Source: Gnetum montanum (Eukaryota > Streptophyta > Gnetopsida > Gnetales > Gnetaceae). Taken from it: a stretch of 64,000 nucleotides of DNA. Position 1 is the first letter of the stretch, and each line of letters begins with the position of its first letter. The notes under the pieces are model-generated. The model was not told the DNA's origin and ran no database searches. It was given only the letters and a program-made list of their open reading frames with translations. Below are positions 23,867-37,296 of this stretch, piece by piece. The DNA is taken from positions 174,558 through 238,557 of the forward strand of contig MNCI01034695.1 in the NCBI GenBank assembly GCA_015680685.1, in the 5' to 3' direction. Made by a program: the position numbers and the translations under genes.

Positions 23867-24210
23867 CCAACCTCAAATATCAGTTAGAGGTTTTATAATT
23901 TTGAATAGGTTTAGAATTTTTTGTTTAACAATTCCAAGCAAGTTCAGCATTATCAGATAATTTTTTTTTCATACACAACATTTTTCACAATTACACACTT
24001 GAGACATTCTTAGGCAATTGAGAGCTCTAGCAAATTCCCATACTTGCATTCTCTTGAACTCCAGTGCTGAAGCATTGTAACCTTGAGATTTATGGATTTT
24101 GGATGTCAACACTACATCTTTTGGATTTTCAAACCCTAGCGTGGAGCAATATATCATCCAAATTTTCCACTTTTCTCACCCCTTAGTAGTGGCCTAACTT
24201 GAAAATTTGA

Positions 24211-24232
24211 GGTTGCAACAGTGAAGGAAGGT
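24211..24232 (+). other. Weak primer-binding-like site of element C
   Basis: GGTTGCAACAGTGAAGGAAGG resembles, with an insertion, the GGTGCTAGAAGGAGGG site of element D and the GGTGCTAGAAGGAAGG site at 37134. Tentative. Confidence 0.25.
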
Positions 24233-24699
24233 TTGATATTATCAGGAGTTTCTTAGCACTCAAATCATGGAGTAGATCACATTGGCTCCAATCATCTTTA
24301 ATCTCTTGCATAAGTGAATCCCCCTTTTGCTCATTGAGGCACCATTTGTACACATTTCTCTAACTTATTCTTTATTGTTTATCATTAAAGTTTTAAGTTT
24401 TGAGTTTTGTGTTAAAAAATATATTTTATTTTTTGTGCATTATTCAGATATGCTTATATTTCATGTTTTTCATGCTATAAACTGTTGGTTGATATGCTAG
24501 ACCATCCAAGGTACCTCGAATCCCATTTCTCTCATAGAGGCCCTTGGGATTTAAGGTTACGAAACTATGGCACTAAGGAACCTTCGATTTCTTCTTGTGA
24601 TTGAGGTTTTTGATCACAAATTTTTTTTTGGAACTAAAAGGAGGGTATTTTTCTAAATTCTATAAGCTGATCTATTCTTTTCATTTCCATTTGCATGCT

Positions 24700-25690
24700 T
24701 TTCCTTGATTTTTTGTAGCTAAAACCTTTGAAGAATCAACACTAGTCTTCCCCCCAACTATGGTCAAAACTATAGTGTGGAATTTTTTGATGGTTGGGTT
24801 TTGACTTTTCATAATATTTTTTGTGAATTTCATAGCCAAAAGCCAAGTTGGTATCTTTTCCCCCCCTATTATTTGTTCCTTTTTACTACTAAACAATTTA
24901 TCTCTAGTTTCTAAAAGTCAGTGGTTCAGCTCTTCCATGAGCCGGCTTTCCTCCCTCTTTTCCAAGCTAAGAAAATTAGCAGCTAGCTAAAACTATTTTA
25001 GTGAAAAGAGATCAACTTTTCACTTTATTTTTTAGCCTTTCCCCCATCAACGTTGAGGTAGGAGGTGTGAGATTCCCATCATCTCATCTCCGTCTCTCCC
25101 CACTTTGCCATACCCAACATGGAAGCAATTAGAAGGGTAGCATTTGTGAGATTTGAAATCAATTTAATGACTAGATCTACTTTTATTACAAGTGAAAACC
25201 ATTTTCTAATTTTTTTAAGCCAAAACTCCAAAAAAATCCACTGTTTCCTTTACTCCCACCCACTATAGAAGAAACCTTAGCGTGAAAGCTGCAGGTGGTT
25301 TGAGTGCTGAAATTTCACAACATCTTCTATGAATTTTTAGAGAAAAGCTAGGATGGAAGCCTTAATAAGCATTTAGTATTTTTCTACCACATTTTTTGCC
25401 ACTAAATTAATGTTGGTTTCCATACCAACCAAGCCTACTTTTCCCTCCTTTTTGGTAAAAGTTGATAGCTTGCCAAAACCATTTTTGAAAACTTCCTCAT
25501 TTTAATTTTGGTCTTCGAACTTTTCCTCCTCTCTCCAACATTGAGATAGAAAGGTATGAGATTTCTACTATCTCACCCCCTTCTTTTATTCCCCTACCAT
25601 ACCTAGTATAGAGGTAGTTGAAAGGCCAACTTCGATGAGGTTTGAAACCAACATTGTCAATATTCCATTTTTAGTAAAGGGGTAAACTAC
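24700..25690 (+). repeat. Diverged ~488-bp tandem duplication in element C leader
   Basis: Blocks starting near 24940 and 25430 share order and wording (gaggtaggaggtgtgagatt at 25055 against gagataga..gtatgagatt at 25543), with flanking stretches also matching. This lies between the candidate LTR and gag of element C, a leader position. Confidence 0.55.
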
Positions 25691-25979
25691 CCTTATTTGC
25701 CACTTACTAATTATAGTAAGTACATCATTTTTTGTAATTTTTATTTCCTATAAGATTTTTTGAATTCCATTAATTGAAATTTACTCCTATTTTACCATTT
25801 ATATGCTATTTTTAAGCCATTATCAACACTATATCCATGTCTTTACAACAATCCATCAAATTTTTCCTCCCCCTTCAACAAGCCATGAGAGTGTATGATC
25901 CCAAAGACCCTACCATCATGGAGTGTAGGTGATCTTTTGGGATTAGAGAGAAGAGTCCTAATTTTGTAGCCATAAATGA

Positions 25980-28500
25980 AGATCATTATAACTTAACTTT
26001 TGCTAAAATACAAGTAGGCATATTAATTCCACAAATCAAAGTTTAGGCTAAAACGGAGTTTCAGCTCATAAACAGGGATGGGAAAGAGTACGTTCCTTTC
26101 CCGTATGACAAAACTCCTCTTAAAAAAATCTACTCTAGCATCCTAACCCAACTTATTATCATGGAAGAGGAAGATGACAACCTTAGATTTGAGGAACAGT
26201 AGGAGGAGAAGGATGAATTTAAGGTAGAATCTAAGCCTAAAAATACCCTAGGATGACTGTTCCAACAAACATCCCCCAAGGTCATAACACCTTTTTCTAA
26301 TGCTTTCCTTTTCTCCATGGGCATGGTACCACCATATTCCATCCCTTTCTACCCTACTACAATAGATCCTTTGTTGGTTATAGCCACACATCATACTCAA
26401 ACAATGCCAAAAATAACCAACTATAACACATCAATGTCATTTGCAACATATCCTCAATACATAAAACCATCAACAATGGTTTTTACCACTACAAATCAAT
26501 TAACTACTCATGTGGGGTTTGCCATGGGACCCCAATCAACACAAGGATCTCACACTTCATTTGTCCCATTTGTGCCTCAAGTACCAACATAAACATCTTT
26601 TTCTCTATTTGGCCCACAAACCACTACCATAACACAACCTCTTCCTTATATCATGCAACATATAATGGGGCCACAAGCCTCACAACAAATTCCACAATCT
26701 TATGTACAAGCCTTGCAACCTACAGGGTCACCAAAAGGCTTGGATCAAGCCTTCCAAATGATCTAAGATCTAATGGAGGAGTTGACGAGTTTTAAATCCT
26801 CTACCAAACGAACTGTCAAGATTATAAACTTCTGCCAAGATGATCCAATAAGTCCTATAGTCCCACCCTTAACACTTCCTCTTGGTGTTTCCATTTCCTA
26901 ATTTAGCAAATATAACAAGGAATGTGACCCTAATTCTCACCTTATTACCTCTTAATCTAAATTTTTACTCTTGTAGCAATGCCCTCATACCATCATGAGG
27001 ATTTTTCCTATGTCTTTCATTGGGAAAGGAATCAATTGGTATCATGCATTACACAAAGGATCTATATCATCTTTAGAGGACTTAGTAGCCTAGTTTGTCA
27101 ACCACTTCAAATATAACTTGAAGCCTAACACAATGCTTGACCAACTCACAAAGGTTAAGTAGGAACCCTTACACACTATATATAAATTCATTCAGTGATG
27201 GAATGAACTATTGAATGAAATATTAGAGCCCATAGCCAAAGCCCACTTATTAGCCATATTCAAAGGAGTAGTTAACAATTTCATCAAGTATAAACTCTAC
27301 TACCCTGGTCTATAATCTCTTAGCTAAGCATTCTCATAAAGTAAAAATATTGAGGATGTCATGGAGGCTAGCCATAATCTAGCTTATATATCATATAAAA
27401 ACCAACACACTCAAAGAGACAAGTAAAAGAGCAAATAAAACAAAATTTCCATAGTAACTATAACTAAGGAAACCAAGACCACAAACCAAGGGCCAAAGGT
27501 CAACCTACCTAAGGCCCTAAACAATGACTGTAATAACCAACCATCAACTTCTAGAATCATAGTATTGACAACAAGTAAATAGAACTTTGACAGGAAGGAT
27601 AGGTCTAAATACATCACATTGTTATTAAAACCATCCAAGTTGCTAGACCAACTATTAAGAAGTGGATGCATGCAACATAAACAAATGACTAGATCTTATC
27701 AAAATAGACATGAGTGACTATGTAAAATAGCCAAAGATCTTACTTGGGCAACAAAATATGATCCCCAATTGCCTAGTTACTCTAAGCTAGCCTTCTTCTA
27801 CCATTATCATCTACTTCCTAGTCATGATGCAAACTTTTTCCTTGCATTGAAGGATGACCTACAAGGGATGATAAATAGGGAGAACTTGTCTTAGATGCTT
27901 CTAACCTAGTTTGATCATAAAACTAATCAATGTAGGTGTATAAAAACATATTGAATGCTAATGATAGTCCCTCTGTTATTTTAACATTAAACATCAATGA
28001 CAATCAAAGACGTGCTAGAGAAACATTCATGATTCAAGTAACCCTATACAATGAAAGTGCTTCTTCAACTTTCCATAGCTCAAGATCTTCCTTCATTGTG
28101 AGAGTACCATCACGAATGCCTCAAAGGAATCCTTTTTTCATCAAGGTCTCTCATCCCAACACAACCCAAAAAAGCATAGCCCAAATAACTACATAATGAC
28201 CTCTTGTGATGGCCAATTATACTACCTCTTCCTTCTAGCCAACAACCAACAACCAAAAAACTATAGCCAACCAAAGGAAGAAGCATAAGAAAAGGACTAA
28301 AAATAAGGGAGATAAGTAGATGGATGTACAAAAGAAAGTGGGACCATGAAAGCCCACTCCCATTTAAGCTATACCTATAACCTTCTCTACCCCAACCTCT
28401 TCAACCAACAAGCCACAAGAGGACACCAAAGCCCATAAGCAAGACAACAAGGAAGAACCACAATATCCAAAGCCTAAAGATAAAGTTTGCATTTTGGGAT
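25980..28500 (+). pseudogene. Gag of element C
   Basis: The plus strand encodes RDGKEYVPFPYD (about 26070) and a Thr/Pro/Gln-rich N-terminal part (26317-26590), then the gag core at about 26890-27420: FIGKGINWYHAL, VNHFKYNLKPNTMLDQLT, and AKAHLLAIFKGVVNNFIKYK, followed near 27790 by a degenerate version (FYHYHLLPSHDANFF, then LKDDLQGMI) of the YHQQCGH..DYC motif in element D. The order equals that of element D gag. Stops, mostly TAG at expected Gln or Trp sites, interrupt it. Non-functional. Confidence 0.75.
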
Positions 28501-28690
28501 GAATGGAGGAAGTAAAGCACAACTAGGGTGGCAAGCCCATGACCAATGATAAAATTTTCCTCAATTTAATAGACCAAGTTAGGCAATCCCTCAAGTAGAA
28601 GACCATAATCCTAAGCTTATATGAATTGATCATGACTTCTATCACACATCATGAGACACTAGTCAAAATGTCAACCTCCATCCTCATTAG

Positions 28691-28794
28691 TGAGGATATT
28701 CTTACTAACAAGGAAGACATCCATGTAGTGATGATTCCTCCATGAGGATATTCTTACTAAAAAGGAAGCCATCCATGTAGTGATGATTCCTCCA
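28691..28794 (+). repeat. 52-bp tandem duplication between gag and protease of C
   Basis: Units 28691-28742 and 28743-28794 differ at only a few bases. Because 52 is not a multiple of three, the duplication itself shifts the reading frame. Confidence 0.9.
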
Positions 28795-28839
28795 TCACCA
28801 ATAGAGGAGAAATCAACATCTTTGACATTTTGCAATAGC

Positions 28840-29300
28840 AAAATTAAGGTTAATCCTTGGAATAGTGAAGTGACTATAGTACCTTTATTTATAACCATAT
28901 GCATAGGACAATTTAAAATACATTGAGTGCTTCTTGATGATAGACCTACAACAAACATCATCCCATGCACCATCATTGAATGCTTGGGCTTAACTAAGCA
29001 AGTACAACCTACAACCATAATAGCTCTTAAGTCCTTCAATGAATCAAGAGTTTGTATCAAACAGTTTATCTCCTTGGATTTTTTAATTGCAGAAAAATTC
29101 GCTACAACTGTAAACTTCTTGGTGGTGGAACAGACACTGAGATTTAATCTAATCCTCAGAAGACATTGGTTAGCTTATCTACAAGCTATGTCCTTGTCCA
29201 TCCATCAAGAAATTCACCTTCCTTACAAGGGGGGTGAAATCATCATTCATGGTGATAATGCAACTCTCCTAGATATCAACAACATAGACATAGAATAGGG
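28840..29300 (+). pseudogene. Aspartic protease of element C, DDG changed to DDR
   Basis: The plus-strand frame (open 28927-29298) reads VLLDDRPTTNIIPCTIIECL, later FLVVEQTLRFNLILRRHWL and IHLPYKGGEIIIHGD. This is the retropepsin of the Tat-like lineage and is nearly collinear with element D protease (DDGAVMNIIP, FNLILGRSWL, IHLPYIGKEVVIHGD). The catalytic Asp is present but the following glycine is Arg, and the C-terminal GR dyad reads RR. No RT follows on this strand. Confidence 0.8.
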
Positions 29301-29459
29301 GTTAGAAGTGGAGCTTCAAGAAGAATCTCCTATCCATGAAGTGAAAAAATCCAAAATATACAACAATAATAATGAAAGGCAATGGGATACATTATGGGAT
29401 GAACTATCTTTTAACATTGTAAGAGAAGGGGATGGCAAATACAAGCTTGTGTAGAGTAG

Positions 29460-30180
29460 GCCTTAGTCACTTTCTAATCTTGGAAAGATTAGGAAGAATA
29501 TGCACAAGTGAAGTTTACCTTAACCTTCACATGCCTCTATGACCATAGGAAATGATAGCCATATAGCCTTACTTTTCATTTATGGTTTATTACATATGCA
29601 ATTGTTTTTTAAAGCTTTATGCACAAAGCCTAATGCATGTAACCAAAGTTTGTTTGAATTTTTATCTAGAAGATGTTTTTAATTTTACTTATGTTTTAAA
29701 CATCAAAAAAATATCTCTTTCATACCTTGTTTGCTAAGATGATAAATTGGTGCTATGTCTATGAAGATGTTAAACTAACACTACAGTCCACTAAGACTCT
29801 AAACTAGCAATATGGCCTTCCATGGCCTTAAATTAGTAAAACTATATAACCTATGGTCACAATGGCCTAAAACTAGCAAACAACCTTTTTATTACTATAT
29901 CTCTCTTTGGTTAGCCTATTATCACATTGATTAGGAATTTGATTTTATAACCAAAAACATCAACATAGCTATTTTCAAGGTTTACAACATTCACAATATT
30001 TACTACTACTATAAATGCATGTATCCAAAATAAACCAATGCTTAAATTTAATGTTAAAATGTCCATAACATACATATCCATGGCCATACTGTGTGGAAAA
30101 AATGTCAAAGAATAACAACCACCTATAACATAGTCTTCGATAATCATAGTCATTAACATAAAAAAAACAAATAGTCAACA
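29460..30180. other. Spacer between protease C and opposite-strand gene
   Basis: AT-rich, no recognised domain. Short minus-strand open frames here have no family signature. Confidence 0.4.
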
Positions 30181-30199
30181 AGCTAGACTAAAAGAGGAT

Positions 30200-33100
30200 G
30201 CTGAGTGGCATCTGGAGGAGGAAGTGGTGGGTCATTTCCACCCTCACTATTAAAGTCACCAATGTCTCCTAAGGTCTAAAATTCATCAACATATATTCAG
30301 TTACTATCCCATAGCCAAAATCATAACTTAAAAAAAGAGTAAAAGATAAAATATATTAAACCTGTGGAGATTTTAGCTTCCTTACTTTTGACAATAGATG
30401 GGGAAGGCCTTCCTCCAAACAATGGAGGATCTAGTCCTCTGTCATGTTGACCTAATCAACATCCCTAACATCAAAGCTAGAAAGAATGTCAGACCTATCT
30501 ATAGGATTCCATGTAAGAGGCTCATGAGTAGTAGTAGTTGTAGAGGTCCCGCCTACAACCATGGTAATCTAAAGAGTAGGATATTGCTCCACCTTGAGAG
30601 TACTTTAAAAAATTTGATAGGCACTCTGTACTTAGATCCCCTGAATGAACAACTATCTCTTGCACTATTTCTCTAACTCCTCCTTAAGCCCCTTTATTTA
30701 GGCCCCATAATTATCCTTATACTTATGCTTGTGGGCCTTTTGTGTCTTACTCCACTCTAGGACCGAAGCACAATTATCCTTCTAGTCCTTAACCTTTTGG
30801 AAGATGAGTTCCATCTACATACATTGTTTTGCCATATCCCATAGGACTACTTCTTTGTCCTAAATAACATGCCAATAGTGGGCCCACATGATCTACTTAG
30901 TCTATTATTTTTCCAAATTAGCCACTTGGGCTTCCACAAAGGCTTTATAGTCTCAAAGATCTCTAATTGTGTCCTCCTACATTTGCAATGTTTCTCTTAA
31001 GGCTACAACTTACTCCCATAGGGATTCGTTGGACCTCTCTAGCTTCTATGAATTTTTTGTGCATAATATCGCTAAATCAATAACAATATTGTACAACTTC
31101 ATGGGTACACTAGACACATCAGAAGGAAGCTTAGGTAAGGAGTCTATCTCCATGTATTCATGAGGATCCCACTCCATGGAGGATACTACATAGGCCCAAA
31201 ATACAACCATACAATAAAACCTAAGATAGCCATAATGCAAGCAAATCCCATGATTGAAGCACATAAAACAAAATCCTTATCTTATCTTAGGCATGACCTA
31301 ATGTAATTGATTGATGATATCCTTAACCATTCCACATAGGAATTCCACTTTTTCTGGAGTCTCTACCCATGGTTTCACATGAAACTTATGGATAGGAGCT
31401 TGCACTAGTAACTCAAGAACTATTGTAAGCATAACAATCATCAAAAGATTAGGATGATAGCCAAAGAAAACAAATGAGATATGATAACAATGTTAAGGCA
31501 TAGGCATAGCTAGCTCCTCCTCCTCTCCTTCCTTTGAGATGATGACAAGAGAAGTACATGGTACCACCTCACCAAGCAAGGCATCTAAATAATCTAAACC
31601 TACATTAGCAAACCCTTCAATCATAGGCTGCTTTAGGAGCACCTCTTCTACAAACCTTGGTTATACCTTTGCAGTAGCTTGGGCTGCTATAACCTAACAC
31701 TTATTTACAAACATAGCACATAGAAAATAGGTTAACACATAAAATCATAAAGAATCCATAAAGTTTTAAAACATGAAATAGCTAAATTTAAACAAAGCAT
31801 ACCTACAAAATCTTGTTGTGATGGCTTAAACATCATCTTAAGCTTCTTTAAGGTAGGCTAATCTGATTCTAGGGGTGCCTCCTTCATAGGCCCCTTGAGT
31901 TTCTTCCTAGCTACCTCTTCGACCTGCATGCACCATTGTTTGGCATCGTAGATACTAGCAGCAAACAAGAGGGGCTCATCATCATTAGTACTATTTGGAG
32001 AATCATACTACCTAACATCGAGATTATTAAGGGTGATGGATAATGTATCATGCATTCCTTCCAATGCATTTTGAGCCTATATTGTTGGATAAATGTGCTT
32101 TATCCAAGGCCTAGAAAGTTGTCTTGGGTCTTGGGAAACCCATCATCCATTCCTATAGACCACTAGAAACTCCACAAACCTATTTAGATAACTTGAAAAA
32201 AATGAAAACTACATATGGATTTTCATATAGGTGTCAACACACAATCTAAGGATCTCCTCTTAAAGCCCAGTAGCCAAAGTAGCCACCCAATCAAATTTAA
32301 TGTCCTCAATGGGGACCTTCTTAAAGGTCCACCCCTGTGTTAGGCTGATTACCTTTATTTATAATAGAAATTTGGGAAATGCATGAGACATAAACAAAGG
32401 ATATGATTCCTTCACATTAGAGTTTTTGAAGCTATCTATAAAAATTCTAAAGTGGCTCATGTTGACACTAAGCCACTCTAAAACTTCCTTATGATGGCCC
32501 AATTTCCTTACTATTCTAGTAGGAACCTTCACCCTATTAGCAAGGATACCAAACAAGTCGAGAAAGAGTCTAGCACCTACATACATCTTCAGCTTCATAC
32601 CTCAGATGATGATGCTAAAATGACCAACCTTCTCATCAAAGGATTTAATGACATGCAACGCTTATGCAATAGGAATGGAAGGGATAGATTCCATGAATAC
32701 ATCAAGCAAACCCACATGCTAGATGTTTGCTTGAATGTATCTAGCCACCTATCCCTTTATCCACTCCTTTGTTGATTTCATTTCACCAAACTTCGGGATA
32801 AGGATATCCTCATAATGCAATTCGAAAAGTGGTATTGTGAAATTAGTTGAGGTAGAAGGTCTTATGAAGTAATAACCAAAATTTAGCATCAATATGAGGA
32901 ATTTTAATCATTAAGCAAGGCAATAGAACACTCAAAGTTATAACCATACAAACACTAGAAGTTATAGCCTTTATGTTTATGTTTCCTTCTCTATTGTGGT
33001 GTGGAGGTCCTAGCTACAAGGGTTTGATCCATGCTATTTACATCTACCCATCAGTTGTGCATGGTCCTATCATCCTTACACTTTTTGTATGTGTTGTTAA

Positions 33101-33720
33101 ACATAGTGGCATATTCATCAATGTCCCTTCTTAACTATTGATACATAGAAGTTCTAATTTGAGGAATCTTGGTGAATTTTTTCAAAGTAGCTTGAACCAC
33201 TATTAGGATTTGATCATTGATGATAAAGACTTGATCATTAACCTTGTGCCTACAAGAAGTTATAAAATAAATGAAGTTAGGAAATGTAATCAAACCCAAA
33301 GCATAAAAGCATTAAAATAACCATGTTTATCCTTGTAGATGTTACATAGTATCAGGTGGGCTCTAGAATAATGTGTAGGCTCTATGCACCACCATCAAAG
33401 CATGGTCAACATTATACTAACTATAATCTGGCATTTTCCATATCTCTTAAAGGTAATGTGGACTTATGACATTCACTAGTCCCCCTACAATATTAGGAAC
33501 TATCCTATCAAAGGTAACCATAGCATCACACTGAAGTTTCTAAGGAGGTAGGTAAGGAATTCCCTTGTCCTAGGCTAGAACCATAATGAGAGATTTCCAA
33601 GAGTCATGTCATGTGATGGTGTGTTGGTCGTGGGATAGCCAATGTAGCAAAAGATACCAACTATCTCCACTATGATGAGAACAAGCCTCAAGAAGATCCT
33701 ACATGAAGCAAAACACAAAA
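30200..33720 (-). pseudogene. Opposite-strand split gene in element C, homologous to that in D
   Basis: Minus-strand frames encode a protein with collinear matches to the plus-strand gene of element D. About 32720-32360: LDVFMESIPSIPIA, then VIKSFDEKVGHFSIII, ARLFLDLFGILAN, KEVLEWLSVN and YPLFMSHAFPKFLL, matching MDLFMVLNSSVPTT, LVNSFSERMDSFHTHI, DQLFIDLFGVPAN, KDIQEWLGLV and YPIFHAHAFPQLL. About 32190-32080: VEFLVV and LSRPWIKHIY match MEFLVV and ISRPWIRQIH. About 31190-30600 is a coiled-coil tail (ALRETLQM, YKAFVEAQVANLEK, VLEWSKTQKAHKHKYKD). Breaks with TTGTAG or ACAG/GT edges suggest introns. It lies downstream of protease, antisense to the element. Function unknown; decayed. Confidence 0.65.
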
Positions 33721-33759
33721 ACATTATAACGAATTGAAATTACTTAACAAACTTAGATA

Positions 33760-35752
33760 AAACATCTAGTTAGAGGAAAAATTAGCCTCTGTAGAAAGCT
33801 CTAATATGTTTTTCTAAATTAGTCTAAGTAATTCCATAAGAAAAAATTGTTACAACCTTGCATAACCTTGTAACATGACCAATTGAAATTTCTTAACAAA
33901 TTTAGGAAAAAATTTCTAAGTCAAAGGTGAAATTAGCTTCTATAAAAAGCTCTTAGATATTTATTTAAATTAGCTTATGAAATTTCATAGAAGAATTATT
34001 ACCATATTTTATAGCCTTTATAGCCAAAACATCATAGACAACACTAAGTCTTAGCCTAAATTATGCATAAATTTAGAAATTGCATCTAAGTTATGCATGA
34101 ACATGGAAAAAGCATTCAAGTTATGCATAAACTTAAAAAATAGAATTTAAATTATGAAAAAAATTAGAAAAAGCAAGCATAAGCATATAAAAAACATCTA
34201 GATTATGCATAGCATGCATAAATTTGGAACAATCATGTAAGCTAGGCACAAGTTTAGAAAAAGCATGATAAACATAGAAAAAGCCATGTAGTTATAGTAA
34301 AAGCTTATTTAAAATAGAAAAATATTTTACTCATCTTGAAAAATAAAAATGAAGCATTAATTTTACATGTTCACAAAAGTAAAAAAAAAAATATATATAT
34401 CAACCACTTTTCTTTTCAAATAGGTAATGTACTACAGCCATGATGTTTGCCTTGATTCACATAGCCATAGCAAAAACAAATTATGAAAAATTTGTTTTAG
34501 TTCCAAATGGAGTGATTCACCACCATTTGAAAGCTTAAAACAATCCATATGCATCCATGCTAAGAAAAAATTCAAAAACCTTTCCATTTATGGAGGAAAA
34601 ATTCATCAATTTAGACAATAATTTGAAAATAGCAGAAATATCCTTATTACTCATGCTTAAGTAATAATTTTGTAAAAATTCATTTCAAGTCCAATTAGAG
34701 TGATTCCACCTCCATTGGAAAGCTGATGCCAGTTCCTACACATCCATAATCATAATATAGCCAAAACCTTTGTTGTTTCCTTAAAAACAATTCAAAAAAT
34801 TACATAAAATCGCAAAAGCGGAAAAAACAACCTAACTACACAATGTTAGGAACACAACCATAACTTCTTCATTTTAATGTCAAATTAAATAAGAAGCTAA
34901 CCATAAAAAAGCTTTAAAAAGGGATACAGGCCCATAATATTTAATTTTATAAGTGTGTAGTTGTTCTTCGAAGAAAACAAAATAAAATTTTGCTTATCAA
35001 AATTTTAAAAAACTCAAAACCTAGATTTCATATAGCCATGGAAAAACTTGAAATAGCCAAAACCATCTAAAACCTAAATGCATACTTGGAAACCCTGGTT
35101 GCCAATTTAGTGTACCATAACTACAAGTGCACTAGGGAAAAAAAACTTGTAGAATGGAGTGAGAGAGAAAAAAGGGAGCTCAATAGAAAAGCAACTTTGA
35201 AACTTTTACAACATCTTCAAAATTCACAAATACCATAAGGTAATTACATTCACATAGGAACCCTTACACAAGAGACCACATGCTCTCGCCTCACTCATCA
35301 TAACCAACCAATCCAAGATGGATTTTTTGATGCCAACATCACCCATGCTAGGAACAAGATGAATAAAGGTGCTTTCAATGAAATATATCATGAAACTTTT
35401 AAATTATTATTACCACCAAGACATACATGATAATTTTATAAATAGGCTTGTAATGACTTTGTCATAACTTTTGAGAGCAATTCATAATATAACTCATGGA
35501 AATCTTATTTGTAGGAAACTTTAGATCATATGAATGACAAGGATTTTCAAAGACAGTCCCATTATTATGGCTTAACCTAAAATGCCACTCAAACTAGTGC
35601 TATGTTAATTGTGATAAACACTAAGTTTAAAACTATTCTGATTCTATGATGTTAGTATAAGAGATAAGAATGGAAATGTAGTTGTAAGACACTTGTAATT
35701 TGATCATTCTCCAACCATGCATTGCTTAAAAGTTTATTTGTTTATGTAGGAT
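33760..35752. other. AT-rich region with loose repeats, no gene
   Basis: 33990-34330 repeats variants of aagttatgcataaact and agaaaaagcat. 34440-34760 has two diverged copies of a stretch around tccaa..agagtgattccacc..tggaaagct. No reverse transcriptase or integrase is seen, although element C would be expected to have them after the opposite-strand gene. Confidence 0.45.
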
Positions 35753-37124
35753 TGAGCACAAAGAAAGTTAATTTGTACAAGCATTTCTTGGACCCCAATT
35801 CATAATGGTGAGCTTGTGGCAATAGTTACGTTGCCACATTGTGGATTACATAACAGTCATAGAGGTGACATAACCAGCAGTGGTGAAGAACATGATAGGA
35901 GTTATGTCTGGGTGTTATGGGAGTTACATGCAAGCATGAGGTGGTGGTGTTGGGAGTTACATGTAGTAGTGGTAGACATGGGACATGGGCATTTAAACCA
36001 ACATAAGAGTAGCTATAAAAGGTGGTGTTTTGCAACTAAGGAACCATCATCAACCTTATCCTCTTTCACTAGCAAATGAGAACAAGGCATATTGGTCTCT
36101 CTAGCACATAGAACCATGATGGTGGATGATCGAGCAGCCTCCCATCTCTCTAGCATGATGCATGGTGGTGGCAATGATGGCATGAGCAAAAGGATCAAAG
36201 CTCTCTCTTTCTCTAGAATAGGGATAGATCTTAGATCCTTTCTATCTCTGGTAACAAGTAGTAACCAATAGGCAACAAACAATAGGTTCTCTAGATGATC
36301 ACCATGATAGGTGACAAATGTAGTGGTAGACAACATATGTAAGCTATAGGAGAAACCTATGGAGCACATTAGGGCATCATCAGTAACATGCAACTAACAA
36401 TGCATGTGCACGGCTGGCACATTTGAGGCTCTAAGAGTAGTTATTGGTGGGGTTTTGTTTTTCTCTCTTCCAACAATAGTAATGATGGTAGCTAGTGGTG
36501 TGTAGTAGTAGGTAGTAGGGATGCATTGACTATCTACACACACATCATAAGATCTCCTAGTGCATGAACTATGGTAGGAAATCTCTATTTTCTCTTTGTT
36601 AATAGATGCATGGTGCAATGAATGGTGGTGGTGCAAGCTAGTAGCATCAATAGGCAAGTGAGCTCATGGCAACATGTCAGCTCTGTAGCATAACATTAGC
36701 AACTACAAACAATAGTCATCAATAATCAGGTTCTATTTTTCTCTCCTACAACAATGGCCATTAGGTGATGGGTGGTGCATTGTAGGTGGTAGAAGCTACA
36801 ACCAGTAGCTAGCGCAACATCAGAAGTAATGGGCATCAATAGTGATGGTAGCTTTGGATAGTGCACATGAACATGATAGAAAAACCAATAATAGGTTTCT
36901 GTCTTAGTGATAGTGGCTTGGGGTTTTCTACTAGTAGTGGGCACCATCGATAGCATGCATACATGGTGGTGTGAATGGAATTAGTGTTGGCAACAAAAAT
37001 AGACCAATGGGAAAAGGGGATAGGTGCTTCCTCTTCCTCTCTCTCTCTCCATCACTGGCAACACAAGATGAGAATAGGATAGCATGTTCATATGGTAGCC
37101 AACATTTTCCAAAATTTACACATA
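35753..37124 (+). repeat. LTR family R, copy 1
   Basis: Repeat starting TGAGCACAAAG and ending at TTTACACAT(C)A. The plus-strand TATA box CTATAAAA lies at 36013-36020. A primer-binding-like site follows at 37132, which makes this a 5' LTR in plus orientation. Copy 2 begins at 37297 and an inverted copy is at 58205. Open frames inside it are by-products. Confidence 0.65.
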
Positions 37125-37296
37125 AATAGGCTTTTGGTGCTAGAAGGAAGGCTATTTTTGTGGCTTTTGTTTTTTCATTTTCTAAAATATCAATTTTCTT
37201 ATCTCATTTCTTGATCTTGTATCAAAGTTTGTTTTCCATTTAATTTTTCTACTAAAAATCTTTGTTTTTAACCCTTGTCTTGAAAAATCTTTCTAC
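37125..37296 (+). other. Primer-binding site and short leader after LTR R copy 1
   Basis: TTTTGGTGCTAGAAGGAAGG at about 37129-37150 matches the site of element D (GGTGCTAGAAGGAGGG). Only about 170 bases separate this LTR from the next one, so nearly all internal sequence is missing or the copies arrived separately. Confidence 0.55.

Noticed and set aside
35816-36957. Several open frames on both strands (His/Thr-rich)
   Set aside because: They lie inside LTR R copy 1 and are not conserved in copy 2.
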